Source of the DNA: Acanthaster planci
Taxonomy: Eukaryota; Echinodermata; Asteroidea; Valvatida; Acanthasteridae
Reading direction: 5' to 3'
DNA length: 55,669 nt
Assembly (NCBI RefSeq): GCF_001949145.1
Contig: NW_019091371.1
Location: 236,494 to 292,162, forward strand
Shown here piece after piece: positions 9,676 to 24,600 of this stretch (its first letter is position 1; each line of letters starts with the position of its first letter). The translations under genes were made by a program, and so were the position numbers. The notes below the pieces were generated by a model, which made no database searches, was not told where the DNA came from, and saw nothing but the letters and a program-made list of their open reading frames with translations.

Positions 9676-12600
9676 GTAAGTAGGTACTACATGTAGGTGG
9701 GGGGACTCAAATTCGGGACCCCTGTTGTTAGTTGGCATGGTTAGGGCCTACTAAAAGTACTAACTTACTTTTAAATAATGGTCGGTCCTGAAAAGATTAT
9801 TACTCAGGCAAGGTCTCTTGATTATCAATGATAATCAAGAGACATTGCCTGAATATCATGACCCTATGGGTACGGGTAGGACATTTGGAAGAGTAAACCG
9901 GGAGAAAAAGTGTCTTTCTTACAAACATAGGTACCTAGGCCTATGTCTGTCAACTTAAAGGTTAAATGCACGGTCAACTTGAATGACACACACTCATGGC
10001 AGACTGTTGAGCTTTCTGTTTTCTTCAGTAGGCCTACTGTTACTAAAGTTAAGTTAGGGACATGCATAAATGAGTGAGGCGTCTGTTCATTTGGGATCTC
10101 ATTTTCTTAATACTAATAAAGAATTGTGGTTAAAATTTGTCTTTATCCGCACACTGTTCCTGTGCCTAACGTGCCTAATGCCATGGTACAGTCATCACAG
10201 TCACCACTGGAGCAAAGAATGGTTGTATGTCTTAGTCAGTTCTTTAACCCTAACCATGCTGAACCCAAAAAGGTTATGCAGGATTTCAATGGTCCCTAGG
10301 GGTTTAGGGTTAAGGGTCGAAGATTTTATGATAAATAGTCTGCCATTTGCTAACTGATTCACCAAGTAGGCTTACAGGAGGTTATTGGTGAGTAAAAATG
10401 TCTGATTTTTCAAAAAATACTTGGGCTTATGGTCTGAAACTGGCGTTCATTACCATTAGAACCCTGTTCCTATTATAAGAAAACAAAATCTAGGCCTACA
10501 TGTACCTTTCTGAAACAACTTACCTTCATGTAGATAAGTTGGCGGTGATGTCCTTGTGCATGTCAGAGAGAAAAGAGGGAAGGGCTTTGGTTTTGAGGGA
10601 TATTAAGAGGTAAAACGGCCGTATAAGTGATGCGATGAAGAGCTGTGAATGAAGATGAATCAGCACATGTATGTAGTCTGATTCCTTGACCTGAAACCAT
10701 AAAAAGTTTCTTTTATGAAATTCAAGTATATCCACAATGGCTGGGTCGGGTAACATGACGTGAAACAAAATAGCATGATGCGGCCGTGTTTTGCCAAACT
10801 CAGGTAAAAGCTTGTGGTTTTCTTGCTTAAATATTGTCAAAATTTACCTAAACCAGAGCTACTAGGATTAAGGAATGAATCCTCAAGGTATGAATGTCAG
10901 TTAGTTTGAAAAAGTGGACTTCGTTTTCCTAATCATAGGAACAGGGTGCTAATGGCAATGAACACCCTGAAACTTCTGTAGGCATACTTAACTGTTTTCA
11001 AGAGCTGTTGGTCCAGTAACTCACGGTTGCTGTCACTGGAAAAAGTGGACTTTGCATTACCGGACCATTTACTGCAAAAGCTAGATTCAAAACATACATA
11101 GGGTTACGACCCCATGTACATTGTAAACAACTGTGGCTACATGTCAGTCAGATTAGTGATTCTTCAAGCAATGTTAATGACTAAAAGATTTTGTAAGTTC
11201 AAACGTAGGCCTAAGTTTTGTGTTAAAAATAGTAGAGAAGCAAAGAGATTTCTGCAAAGTGCTTAAGCAAAATTAAACATTCCCTAACTTTCCCTGCATT
11301 GTTTGTTCTCCCTTAAGTTTTAATAAACTTTCATTTTTCTGCAGAGTATAAACTAGTCAAAGGTTTAATACTGGTATTTTATCAATAAATGCTCGGAATA
11401 GATACGTAAAAGTGGGAGGAATGTTAGTTTCAAATGAAAAATCTTGCAATAGAGTTGCATGCTGTACCACCTGTAGCAAACTGGGAAGTCAAGGTGTGGG
11501 AATAGTTGCCTAATAGTTGCCTATTAGCCATCTGAAAGCAATATCATGACCTAAAAAGTCAAATTTAGGAGAGAAAATATTGAAGGTATTCACATAGAAA
11601 TAGTGTCAATCAGCATATGGATGCCATCCATACACATACATGTACTTTCATATATGGAACACTTTCTGAGGTTGGGTTTTGGATATAAACAAACATGAGA
11701 GGTGCAGGAGCAACAGGAGCTAAGAAGTATATTAGATTATATTCTTGCCATGCAACAAGATGATTACCATTTCAGCCATACATTCATGGGTGCATGTAGC
11801 GAATTCATGAAATTATACGTACTGTAGTTAATATCGAAAACGTTGACAAAGGGTTGTTGGTTAAAATCACTGTTGTCAAGTACTTACATATACTGTACAT
11901 GATTTCTGTACAGGGGACCTCTTGGATGATGCTATTGTCAACGTCGATGGTTACAGTTCATACTTCAGCTTTTCAAGAAAACGAACAGGATATTCAGGTA
12001 CAACAGTTTACAAGGGAATGTAGAATTTTAATCAATTAACATCAGATTTTCTTACCCGAAAAGCTGCTGGGGGCTGGTTTTCTTACCCCCAAATTCTTCA
12101 ACCTTGCAAATGTGCTTTGACCCAACTAAGCACGACGAGTTCATACGTCAACCGCGGAAATGAAAAAATTCTTGAACAAGTGTAACCGTCCTCTGTGGAA
12201 CAAATAAGGAAAATTAAGTGTTCCGCTTGACACCAGAACGTGTTTACATGTCATCCGGCGCCAAGTGGTTAACAGTGGTACTAAGGACAGCTTTTTTAGT
12301 AGAGGCCCAAATGGGTTGATAAGTGATAAACTCAGTGCAGCTAAACTGGAGTAATTGTTGCGTCTAAGTCACCTGAAAAGTATTAAGGCGATAAAGACAA
12401 GTTGGGTGAGATGGTTCAGTTTGTAATAAATACTCATGACAGACTGAGGAGACTAAACTTCATGTACGTGTATATGTGCATTGTAAGCTGTGGTAGACTG
12501 CTCTGAGGGTTTAACTATTAAAGCCTTTTCACACGAGACAAATCTCGGGATTGATGTAGGGTTGAAAAGTTTTAACCCTGCACCCAAGCCTGTGTCAACT

Positions 12601-15600
12601 GCGAGATTGACTTCAACGTGGGTTGAACTCAACCCTGCTCCGGACCATGGTTGAGATTTTCCAACCCGGGTTGAAAAATTGTTCGTGCCCAACTCCGGGT
12701 TGATAAGCTCTGTTTGCATGCAACAATTGTGAATCAATGCCAGGTTGAATGTGGGGTTGAAAAATCAGATTTTCAACCCAAGGGCAATCATCAGTTGGTC
12801 CAGATTTAAATTCAACCTTGGTTGAGAGACTGTAGTGTGGAAAGGCCTTTAGGTTCAAAACCCTTACTGTGTGTTTTCAGTAAGAACACCATAGCAACTG
12901 TTTCCTCAGATACATCAGATGGTGCTTGAATGTGAGAACAGTTGAGGAAAAGATAGTGCTGGGTTCTAAGTAGAAAGGCTGTCCCCTTCATTCAGAATAA
13001 AAAGCTTGGATGCAACCAAGGTTTTAGCCAGAGGAGCGTCTTATGACACCTTTTAGGCTTTCCTGACATCCCGGTCTAGTATGCAAATTGTGAATGCAAA
13101 GCCTAATGCTTAGCCCCTTCTTTCAACTTGGCGCGAATTTGATCTTTCAGTTTCAAATGCTAACTTAAAATGGGCAGGGACTGTTTTAGCCTCGAAAATC
13201 ATTTTCATTTGTGTGCTAGAAAACATCCTGAATCTGCTAAGCTCCAATGCTGTGGTAACCAATAACTAAGCACTGCAGCAAAGTTTGAAAATCAAGCAGT
13301 ATTCAAGCCCCTTGCAAATTGCATGTAATAAATATGGCTGAGCTGCGCATTTCTGAATTCACCAAAATAAAGGTTCTGGATTTGGGCATTTTTCTTGGAT
13401 CTACATGTACATGTAGTGCATGTATTTTATGTTCCCTCAAAACTAAGGCCTTTTACCTCTTCATGTTTTCAATGATTTAGGTGTAGCCACCTATTGTCGG
13501 AACTCAGTCACCCCTTCAAGGGCAGAGGAGGGTCTTACAGGGAGGCTTGCCAAGGGAAGTGATGATATTGGTTGCTATGGCAACCAGACATCCTTCACAA
13601 ATGAAGAACTCCAGTCGCTGGATAGTGAAGGACGAGCAATTGTGACACAGCACACAATCAAGTGAGTTACTAGTAATGTGACATCTTCTTGAACTGTTTC
13701 ATGTAACACTAATGCACTAATCCGATGTAATTGTGTAAGTTGTGCAGCAACTTGCTGCACATTCCATGAATGTTATGCATTGCGTAAGTCTGTGACATAT
13801 GCAGCAAATGATGGTGTAATCTACGCAGTCAAATTTGGTACTGATAGCATAAGTTGCACTGAACAAATCAGAAATTAACGATTGTATGAAATAATAATGT
13901 TTGGTTAAGACAGAAAATGTAATGACTGTTTAAAGTGTAGCACAGTAGCAACAATGATTTTTTCATCAAAGTGTAAAAATTATTTTACATCCTTATAACC
14001 GGTATAGGTAAAATGCATTAAAAGTTAATTTCTTTGAACACTTGAAATCGTTCATGATTTCTGGGACAACTACATGTAAGGGCATTTTTACTGTGATGTC
14101 ATGTCATAGTTCAGTGCGGAGCTGTTTCTATCAAAATGGTGAACCCAGAATTTACTCACTGAATGAAAACCTTTCTGAGAAAGGGTTGCATGCTTGTTTA
14201 TTGCTATGCACTTACAAAACAATGAACCACCAATGAAGAGAAAAGTAAGGTTAGCAAAGTCTATTTTATAATTGCAGCATTTTTTGTGCTCACACCATTG
14301 TAACATTTAGGTGTTCTTTCCAGGATGACAGTACAGCTTTGTTCATGAATAAAATGAATGAATGAAAAAAAAACTGTGGCAGCAACATGGTACATAGTGA
14401 AACAAAACTTGGAACTGAGGTTACTGATACACAAAGGTATATTTCAGGGGTTTGTATTTTTTAAAGTACATGTACAATGCAGGGACCTTAAAGACTGCTT
14501 TACTATTGCAATGGAAGAGCTGCTATAAAATCTGCGATTGTCCTCATCAATGTGATAAAATTTGTGAAGCTAAGTTACATTAGGTATCTATATCACAGAT
14601 GTCTGCTGTAAGGCTTAAACATGGTTCATACCTTATTATACAAGGTTTGGAGAAATTGGCCACATACATTTTGTACATGTATGCCTTTTCGTTGTAAGAG
14701 CACAGGCAGACTTGTGTTTAAATTCATTTTTTTACATTTCAATTTTGGCATACGTGCTCAGTCCTCCAGTCTTCAAACTCACAATGTTTGAGTTCCTTTC
14801 AGATAAACAATACATTTTAGTTCATGTAGGTACATGTACAGTACATGTGTGAGAATACACCCAGGAAACATCTGTGATACATCATACTGATGGGTCTTAC
14901 ATGTACCAGCACACAGGTGCATTGCAATTTCCTTACTGAGTTGCAGGAAATGACAGCAGAAATGATTTGTTTTTCCAAGGACACCCTCTTTTTTTCTGGA
15001 AATATCTGTATTTGTACATTCGTGTGGCAAAGGCAGCTTGTTTTTTGCATGTCTGCATGTTATGAACAGAGGTACCATCATTTGGGAAGGGAGCCCTCAT
15101 TGCCTGAAATCATTTCAAAAGAGTTGAATGAACGGGAATGAGTCTCTGAAAAGCATTTGTCTTCCCCGGTGGCAAGTTGGTAACTGCTGAATTTGATAAC
15201 CTAGACATTGCCTGTCTCCCCTGTGGTTTTGAATGTTCCTGGACTGGAGGAAATCACTTCTCTAATAAGTTAGCCAGAGCTGAACCAGGTAACTCCTGGA
15301 ACTCAAACCTTGTCAACATGAAAGGGTGTCACAATTGCTTGTAAACCAGTTCATATGGTTGATCTCATAAGCAGTTATGAAGCCCCTCAGCCCTGTTTTT
15401 ATGTATTCTACATAACTGGTTAGTGGTGCATGTACATAACATTTACTAGATTTTTTTTTATTTGAAAAACCCCTCGATGTTCAAGGAGAGGAAAAGGATG
15501 AACTATGAGAGGCTGCTTGCTTCCTAGAACTTTACAGTAAAATGTAAGTTAGACACATATAGATCATTAATGGAAAACAGTAAGTGAAAGGAAGACTTAA

Positions 15601-18600
15601 AGAAACTGGTTAAGCATAGCAAGACATTTGACTTGTTCACTTGGGACTCTCAGAGCACTTGAAGTTTGGTACATGCAAAGGGGATGTAGGACTCTGTCAA
15701 GTACAGCAATACAAAGGGAGAGAGGGGCCATGGGCCTACATGTTCCCTTGTATTCCTGTATTTTAATAAACGTGGTCTGCCCTTGAAAACATGCACTCAT
15801 GATCAGTTTGAAGAAAGAACTACCGGTAGCAAACTTCTGGTCAAGTTTGGCCCTAGAGGGCCATCGTACTGGTCACTGCATTCCCATTGGTATTTCGAAC
15901 CATAGTTTTTCTCAACTCCCTCTCCTGTGGAACTTGTGGCTTAGCACCGCGTGAGCCAACACACATGGGGCAATAGGAAAATTACACACATGAGGCAATA
16001 GTAAAATTATTGCCCTTAATTACATGTACATGTACTGTGTGTTGAGCAAAGCTACAGTAGTCCATACATGTACATGCACACACATGTGTCATTCCTTGCC
16101 AATTGTGTCCCAATCCATATTTGCCTGGAAAAAATTACCCCAAATTCCCCTGACATTTCAAATGAAGGAAACTAAAGTTTCAGCTCAATATCTTTGTCAG
16201 CTTCTTTGTGGTAGACTCTGAATTTTTTTTCACGTAAAGACTTTGTGCAAATATTCTTGGTGCTACAACTCTATATGATACATTACTTCAGTGTGATTGA
16301 TGATCTGGATTTACACATGGACACTGTGTTAATGCTTGCATTGGTATAAGGTTATTTATAAGCATAAATATGTGAGTTCATACCAAACTCCACATAGGGT
16401 TTACTTTGCTCAAAAGATAAATCCAGTCATGTGATTATGAAAATACTGTGCCATTGTAAAAAAAAATATATCCTGCTAGTGATGGTGTCAATGCACTGAA
16501 CAATGCATGTGAGGTACATGTACAGTACATGTATATGCTTCCATTTTCTTGCGTCTAGAGTGATGACATGTCTGGTCCAGCTCCAGTCATCCAGGGGTTT
16601 TTCCCAAATCCCACAACTCTTGTGCAACATACATGTAAGCTGGGGCTATTAAGTGGTGATTCATAGAAAGTTGCAATTGTTTCAAAATCTAACCTTCTGT
16701 GGGCAGGCAAAACAAGTTCCCGGAAGACCTTTTTAAAATGCAAATCAATTGGAAACACCCCCTTTTGTAATTTTTCTCCCCAGGTACACATACAGAGACT
16801 TACAGAAAAGGATGTCCCAATAATATTTCACAGAATTGCCAGCAGGTGATGCTGCCTGCAACTGTTCATTGTATCTAGGCATACTCTACCCAACTACTGT
16901 AATTTTAGTTTCAAGGAAACATAGGCACAGCATGCACTGTATATTTAGACAATTTTACTTACTGGTACCTGGTACGTACATGTACATATACATGATGTAA
17001 TGGGCACGGACCCCTCCCAAAATAATTCTGTGTTGTGTGCTCCCATTTACAAGAAACTACATGTATCATTTTCAAGGGTTCATGTACAGTGAGACACATC
17101 TCTAAATTTTGACATTCATTGACTGTATTCCCAATAACATCGATGCATTGTGGATCAGAATTGGATTCCGTAATTGAGCAACTTTCGAGAGTTGGGAGCC
17201 AAAGGCAGCTTGATGTCAACAACATTCATTGTAGCTTTAAAAGAGATCATGCTTACATTTCCCAGCTTATTACTTCCCTCAAGTGCACTTACAGTGTACC
17301 TGTTGTGTACCCGTGGTTTTGATGGATTTGTAATAAACCCTTGAGTGAAGATGTCATACATACATGTAGATTAAATTTGCAAAATGAATCTGAGTGGTCG
17401 ACGGCAACAGACACCCAAACACTGATTGCTTTCCTTTCCTGTCACAGGACTTACATGTAGTTGACTTGAGTCAATTTGCCACTACATTCTGTTAAATTAT
17501 TTACCACCATATGTTTTGAGTGTTTTTTTTTTTTTGCATGCCAATCTTTTACATATATGATTTTGTAGAGTAACGTCTTGCCAACGTTTTGGCTACAGAG
17601 GTCAATTTGTCCCAGCTAGGGTGCCATCTAAATTTCTCTTTCAGTTAACTATGCTCATTTGTTGATGGTTGTTATAACTAAACATTTTTGTCGGATGTTG
17701 CTCAAACATTTTATTAATAACCTAAGTACACATACACTCATAACTGCAAAAATAAGGTTTTCATCACAGACCCTTGAGAACACAGAAAACTTGATTCACA
17801 ATTATTCGTGTTCATACATACATGTATGTACATGCACACTGCAGAGTGTGTGCTATTGCATTATGGTCAACATTGTTATTTGTATAAATGTGTGCCACTT
17901 TGCATGGCATGTGTGTCACTGTTTCCCATCGAATTGTTGATTTCCTAAAGATGACTCGTATTCACAATTTTTTTTCTCTCCACAGGGGCAGTGCGAACAA
18001 ACAGCCTAGACACTGAATGTATTTAAAGGATGAAAGAGACAGAAACAAAAAGTCTTGTCTTTGTTCTTATTCCTCAGGGATACAGAAGGAGGTCTGCATG
18101 AACTGGTTGTCATCAATGTGTACTGCCCACGAGCTGATCCCGACAATCAGGAGCGCATGGCCTACAAGTTACATTTCTACAACCTGCTACAGCTGAGGGC
18201 AGAAGCCTTGGTGAAGGCCGGCAGGTTAGTCTCGTGGGTACACCTATGTCAAGGGCTAGCATTCTCCCCTCAGCCAAGTTTCTCCTGTTTCAACAAGTGA
18301 CAGAGTATTCACATATAAAGAGATGTTTGGAGCCCATAACACTTTCTCATTTAATGGCAGAGACAGAAACTGACCAGGACTTCACTTTCTTTGTGACCTG
18401 CTGTCGGATGATTTTAATTTTATTGCAACAAAATATAAAAAGCAATTTCTTGGCAGTCCAGTCCCTTGGATTCTTCTGTTTATCTTTCTTTTAAGCAGTT
18501 CTGAGTCCTCTTTGGTTCTTGTTTCAACATGGCACCTTTGCTGGTCCCAGCTGCCTTGAGTGTACACAAAGGCCTAGTGTCCATGCCTACATGTGCCCGA

Positions 18601-21600
18601 GTGTTGCATTGACCAATCAGGCTGAAGCAGAGGAAGTGCTAGTGGTATAGTCAGCAACCAATCATATTTTAGAAGCAGCCAGGGCAATGCCCTTTCCTGA
18701 CACATACATCGGAATGTTGGCAGGTCTCAGGTGTCAAAAATGATAGGGTTTTATCCAGAAAAAGGTACTTGCAATTTCCGAAATTTCCTCTGGTACCCTG
18801 AATTCTTAATAGAGTGGAGCAATCCCAGCATACATGTTCATGCACTAATATTGTACACATGCTTTCCTAATGGATACCACTAGCATCATGTTCCTACATG
18901 TATGGGATGGTTCAAACTCACACTTGAGAGACTCAACCCTACACATAGTAGTAATGTAACTGATGGCAACATGCACGTGTACATACATTATTCCAGACTG
19001 GTTTAACTGCCGGTACCAAACTTAGATACCATTGCAAGTGTTCCAAATTCAAAAGGGATCTATCAGGACATGTTTACAGTGAANNNNNNNNNNNNNNNNN
19101 NNNNNNNNNNNNNNNNNNNNNNNNNNNNNNNNNNNNNNNNNNNNNNNNNNNNNNNNNNNNNNNNNNNNNNNNNNNNNNNNNNNNNNNNNNNNNNNNNNNN
19201 NNNNNNNNNNNNNNNNNNNNNNNNNNNNNNNNNNNNNNNNNNNNNNNNNNNNNNNNNNNNNNNNNNNNNNNNNNNNNNNNNNNNNNNNNNNNNNNNNNNN
19301 NNNNNNNNNNNNNNNNNNNNNNNNNNNNNNNNNNNNNNNNNNNNNNNNNNNNNNNNNNNNNNNNNNNNNNNNNNNNNNNNNNNNNNNNNNNNNNNNNNNN
19401 NNNNNNNNNNNNNNNNNNNNNNNNNNNNNNNNNNNNNNNNNNNNNNNNNNNNNNNNNNNNNNNNNNNNNNNNNNNNNNNNNNNNNNNNNNNNNNNNNNNN
19501 NNNNNNNNNNNNNNNNNNNNNNNNNNNNNNNNNNNNNNNNNNNNNNNNNNNNNNNNNNNNNNNNNNNNNNNNNNNNNNNNNNNNNNNNNNNNNNNNNNNN
19601 NNNNNNNNNNNNNNNNNNNNNNNNNNNNNNNNNNNNNNNNNNNNNNNNNNNNNNNNNNNNNNNNNNNNNNNNNNNNNNNNNNNNNNNNNNNNNNNNNNNN
19701 NNNNNNNNNNNNNNNNNNNNNNNNNNNNNNNNNNNNNNNNNNNNNNNNNNNNNNNNNNNNNNNNNNNNNNNNNNNNNNNNNNNNNNNNNNNNNNNNNNNN
19801 NNNNNNNNNNNNNNNNCTACATGTCAGTTCAAGACAAAAAATCACCCGATCAGATTGTTCACTTTTTAGGCACTTTCAAAGAAAAATTGCCAAAACACAC
19901 TGTTGGAGGATATACATTTTAATGTTCGTATCAAATAAAATGCACGTTTTTGATGGCTTCCCTTTTAAATGTACCCATTCAGTAAAGCAAGATGCCCAAC
20001 CCCAAGGGGCGTTGCATAATATCCACATCTGTACATTATTGCTTCATATTTGCCTCGGACACCTTTTCATAAAACAAATGGGACATGACCACATAAAGAA
20101 TCTTAGAACCCAATCCTGACAATAAAGTTCTCAAATTAACTTTTCCTTGTACAGCAAGTTTCATGGTTGTCAAACCCATAAAAGTACCCTACTCATATAT
20201 TTGCTGCATCCTGACCTAGACACCGGGATCTTGAGAGAGCAAGTTCATGGTTGCAAGGGAAGACCATTGATTTATGTCAATCCTACGAATTCTGAGAAAC
20301 CATACCACTGTGACAGCTGCAAACTTAGACATCAAAATCTAACACGCAGGCGGTTTTTGCATCATGGCCACCAGAAACCTGTCTCTCTCGTGTTGTTATA
20401 ACGTTCGTAAGCAGTATTTTTCCTTGAGAATCTCCTCACCAATGCCTCCCCCCAACTCTCAAAACCGAATGTGTAGTTCGCCAGCGACAGCTTGTTTTTT
20501 TCTAAACTGATTTGGGAGCTGAAATCCCATGTAAAGCAATAGGGGATTGAGTGTATGCATTCCTAAATGCATCTACATTTACATGTACATTTACATATAG
20601 CACAAAACATCAGTCTCCTGTATTCAAATGGCTGCATGTTTAGCAAGTAGAAAGTCAGAATGTTTTTAATTAGAAATTCAAATAATAGGGCTTCTCAAAC
20701 CAAACCTAGACGGTTACATCCTAACCCAGCAGACTTCCTGTAATAAATAACACAAGATGAGATAAGAACAATGTTTCCTGGAAACATCTCAAATTTATTA
20801 TTAATCTGACTGGTGGTTGCCTTTCTGTGAAATGTAATCATAAGGATTCATGGTTTGCATTTATTGGGTCAATTTAAAAGGTACCTCAAATGTTACTCAG
20901 AATTCCTTTAAGAATACACGTATGAAACATGGCCCCCCATTTTAATCCAGTGTTTCCACCATGGGACTTGACCAAAATGTTTACCCACATCAGGAGCATT
21001 ACTGAAATTTGTAAGACAAAGTGTGACCAAATCTCTGAGGTACAATAGACATGTATTCCAAACTTTAAAAGCCTCAAATCCAGGGGAGGGGGATTTTATT
21101 GATCTTGAAAAATTTACAGTATGCAGTGAACAGTTTTCAGACCATTAGATTCATCTCATCATAGATGCATAGATACTTTTATCATGATGCTGTCATGTTT
21201 ATCTTATTCCCTGTAGACCTGTTGGCAATAGTAATTCAACTTCACATATTGATAAAAAGAAACAGGCTGTTTTTCCTTTCAGTCTCAGGCTGCGTCCGAA
21301 TCTCTTGTCTAGAGCTAGGTCTAGGTCTTCGCTCCAATGGAAATGCGTGGAGACGCAGTCAATAGACCTAGCCATAGCTCTGGAAGCCCGTTTTGGACAC
21401 GGCCCCAGTTTGGTTAAATTGCTTTGAATTGTAGTAAAGCAAGATGGCTACCCCATGACAGAGGTCTATAGAAGCACCTGTGTGTTATGAGTTTGGTAGC
21501 AAGTATAAAATTGTCAACTAAATTGTTAAACACCTACCAGTATAAAAATTGTTTTCACATTTTAGAGATTAAACATTGACTGATCACCAGTGATTTATTG

Positions 21601-24600
21601 GCTGTGTATGACTTTTTAACATTCCAGGCACGTTGTTGTGGTCGGTGACATCAACGCCTCGCACCGGCGAATTGACAACTGTGATCCAGGCCCAGTGAGT
21701 AACATCTGTTCAAAAACTCCCCCGTGGCCCACAAAAGGTTGGCAACCCGCCACTTCCCCTCCATGGAAGGTCCCCACTGAACAGTTTCTTTTTCTGCATC
21801 GAAGTAAACCCTTTTGGTTGGAATTTAAAAATTGCAGCCACTTGTAATTCAGTCGCTGGATGTTGGCACCAGGGGTATGCCGGAAGGAACGTTAAAGGGG
21901 ATGGGCACTGCTGGGAAGATTTCTTGTAAAACATGCAGGAACACATAAAACAAACATATATATAACCAGAAAACTTATCTGCACAATTTCAAAATGCTCA
22001 GAAATATGTTAAAAATTATAGTTTTCACGACCCTATTTCACTCTCGTCAGAGAGCAAAAGCTAAACGACAGCCGTCGGGTACAGAAAGTTGTCTGAAGAA
22101 ATGCCTAAGAATCGTGATGTCATAGGATGGAGTCCTTTATCTAGTGACTGTTTACTGTTATGCAACGACGCGTCAACATGTACGTAATGTAGTAGCGTTA
22201 ACATGTGCAATCATGTCAGACTCAGGCGATGATAATTCCAGTGTTGATGCTTTTTCCGATCATGACAGCCATCAGTTGTCATGTTCGTCTTATTAATTTG
22301 ATGAAGAAAGCCGCATTGAAGGAGTTGATGAGGTACAAGAAATATTGCTTTGTTAGTTCTAACCAGAATACACTCGGGAAGAGATTTTGCAACTCGAGGC
22401 TGTTGGCCACGGGCATGACAGCGAACTGCAGGGTCGACAACAAAACACTAACTGGTCATGATTTTATTTTTTCCTGTACCATTATAAAAATTTGTCTTTC
22501 TGAAAAGACGTAATTGTCCTACCATTGGTTATTCGATAGCTGTATGGTAGAAGTAGTTTTTGTCCATGGTTATAGGCTAACCTACGTTGTCAAAGTTGGT
22601 GTTCCATTCCGACAGTTTTTTTCACCATGCACTGCAAGTCACTTTCTTGGTATCGACACGTACACGTGATGACCATGCAGCATTATTTGCACCAGAAATA
22701 AGTCCAAGTGTGCCAGTGCAATATAGTCCCATTTTACATCGTTTACGGGTAGTTCATGTATGGCTGTACTTGTATGTGTCAGTACTAGTACGTGTACATA
22801 AACATGCACGTTGTATTTTGGAATTTTGAGTCCTCGTAAAAAGCTGATTGTGTATAACCATAAATCTGACCTACAAACGCTGGTGTGAAAAATCGCTTGG
22901 GAATCTACAAAAACTGCTCTCCGGGGAATTGTTTTGATTGCGACAACAGCCACCAACAACACAGTTTATCAGCATTCTTTCGAAATTCAGAATTCACTGT
23001 AGAAATTATTACACGTGTACGACGCAATGCAAAACAAAATGAATGCGATGCGTTAAGTTGGTTGTCCAATAGCTCTGCCCCGTGTAAAGAGAAGAGCATA
23101 GGGAAATAAGACCAAATGTGGTTGACTTGACACGTACAAGTTACGTACCCGACTACGCGTCAGAGCAGAGAATTTTATTCTTGCACGGACCGATCAGCTG
23201 TCTTTCCAGAACTATGCATTCTTGTCTGGAAAGTCGAGTCCATCCAATGACGTCACATTTTTGCCAAGATTTGTCTGCTGCCCTCATCAACCGATTTCAA
23301 TAAGTTTTTGCAAAGAGCTCAGGCAGAGACTGAAAAAAGCATACAGAAAACGCCAATTTTTGCTGATTTAATTACATAAAAGAGGGTTTAATCCAACTTA
23401 TTGTATATAAGACATTTGAAAACTATCATATAATGTCAATTTAACCCTACATGGCGCATCCCCTTTAAAAAGGCAAAAGCAGGTTTCAAATTTGTCCCAG
23501 GTAATGAAGTGAAATAAACAGATTGTAACTTTCTGATCATAGCCTCAGAATTTCAGGTTGGACAACTTGGCAATGCCATCCCTTATATACATATACACGT
23601 ATTCCCTTCTGCTGTGATTTCTGGCATATTTTAAATGCTTGATACAGCCACTTCAGTGGTTTTGAAACAAAACAGTATCAATGGGGCCATAGAGGGACAT
23701 TATATTCACAAGTTTCCTTCATTCTGTGCAATCTCCTCGTTTATTTTTCGTAATAATACAGATCAAGAAGAAAATGAATATTACAAAAGTGCTACATATT
23801 TCAAAGCAATTTGCATGCTGATAGAAAAATCATGGATGTTGTGTAAGAAGTTTCTGTCAATGAAAAAGTCCATCAATGTGAAAAAAAGCTTGATGTCCCT
23901 TTTTGAACACCCTCTATCAAGTACCTGAACACGTACATGTATATGTGTAAACATACATGTACCTGTGCATAAATGTAATGTACACCTATAGCAATTTAGC
24001 TGGCTGTTTGAATGTCTGTTGGTTTTTGTCTGTTTGGTGATGGATATCTTCATACAATGGCATGTGTACGTATAGGTAGGCAGAACATACCAAGTAGATT
24101 CTATACAACAAATGGGTGGATGTTGCTGACAGTATGGTGTCAGCATCTCATGAACCACAGCAAGGTGTTGTTGTTTTCATCTTTTTTATATATTTTGAAT
24201 AAAAATGGTCACATCTTTGTAGTAGTACCCAGCATCACTTAGGCTATGTATCATCATGATATGCTCCAACAGTGCCGTTTGCCGATGAGTGTTTTTCACT
24301 TGGGTAAGTGATGTCAGCATTGTCAGTTGTGAGAGTGACACAGTCACCAAATAATCTACAACACATGACTCTAACAGTATAAAGCTTTTAGCACTCATCA
24401 TCCATGTTCTTCTGAAGGGTTATGCGTGCCGTTTGTTTTCATTCCAAAAAAGTTCAGCTTGGCTTTGAATGCTTGTCATGTTGATTCATAGGTAGACGGG
24501 GTTTCAGATCATACATGAGGAATTGGAAATGAGGGGGTATTGCTTTCACCGAGCATCCCACTCGGCATCAAGTTAACAAAGCTACATGTCAATTAATGAA

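Larger units (their letters stand above)
9676..11913 (+). other. APEX2 intron 1
   Basis: 2.2-kb phase-1 intron. It contains the inverted repeat pair at 10410-10990 and a cluster of TAGGCCTA words (9940-11210). A short perfect-looking palindrome straddles 9806-9855 (CAGGCAAGGTCTCTTGATTA against its complement). Otherwise unassigned. Confidence 0.8.
18225..21627 (+). other. APEX2 intron 4, with assembly gap
   Basis: 3.4-kb intron interrupted by the N run. The open frames that span the Ns are artefacts. It contains a small MITE at 21288-21404; nothing else recognised. Confidence 0.8.

Noticed and set aside
19063-20119. Long open frames (260 and 349 codons) on both strands
   Set aside because: They consist almost entirely of the N gap; the real sequence on each side has no coding character.
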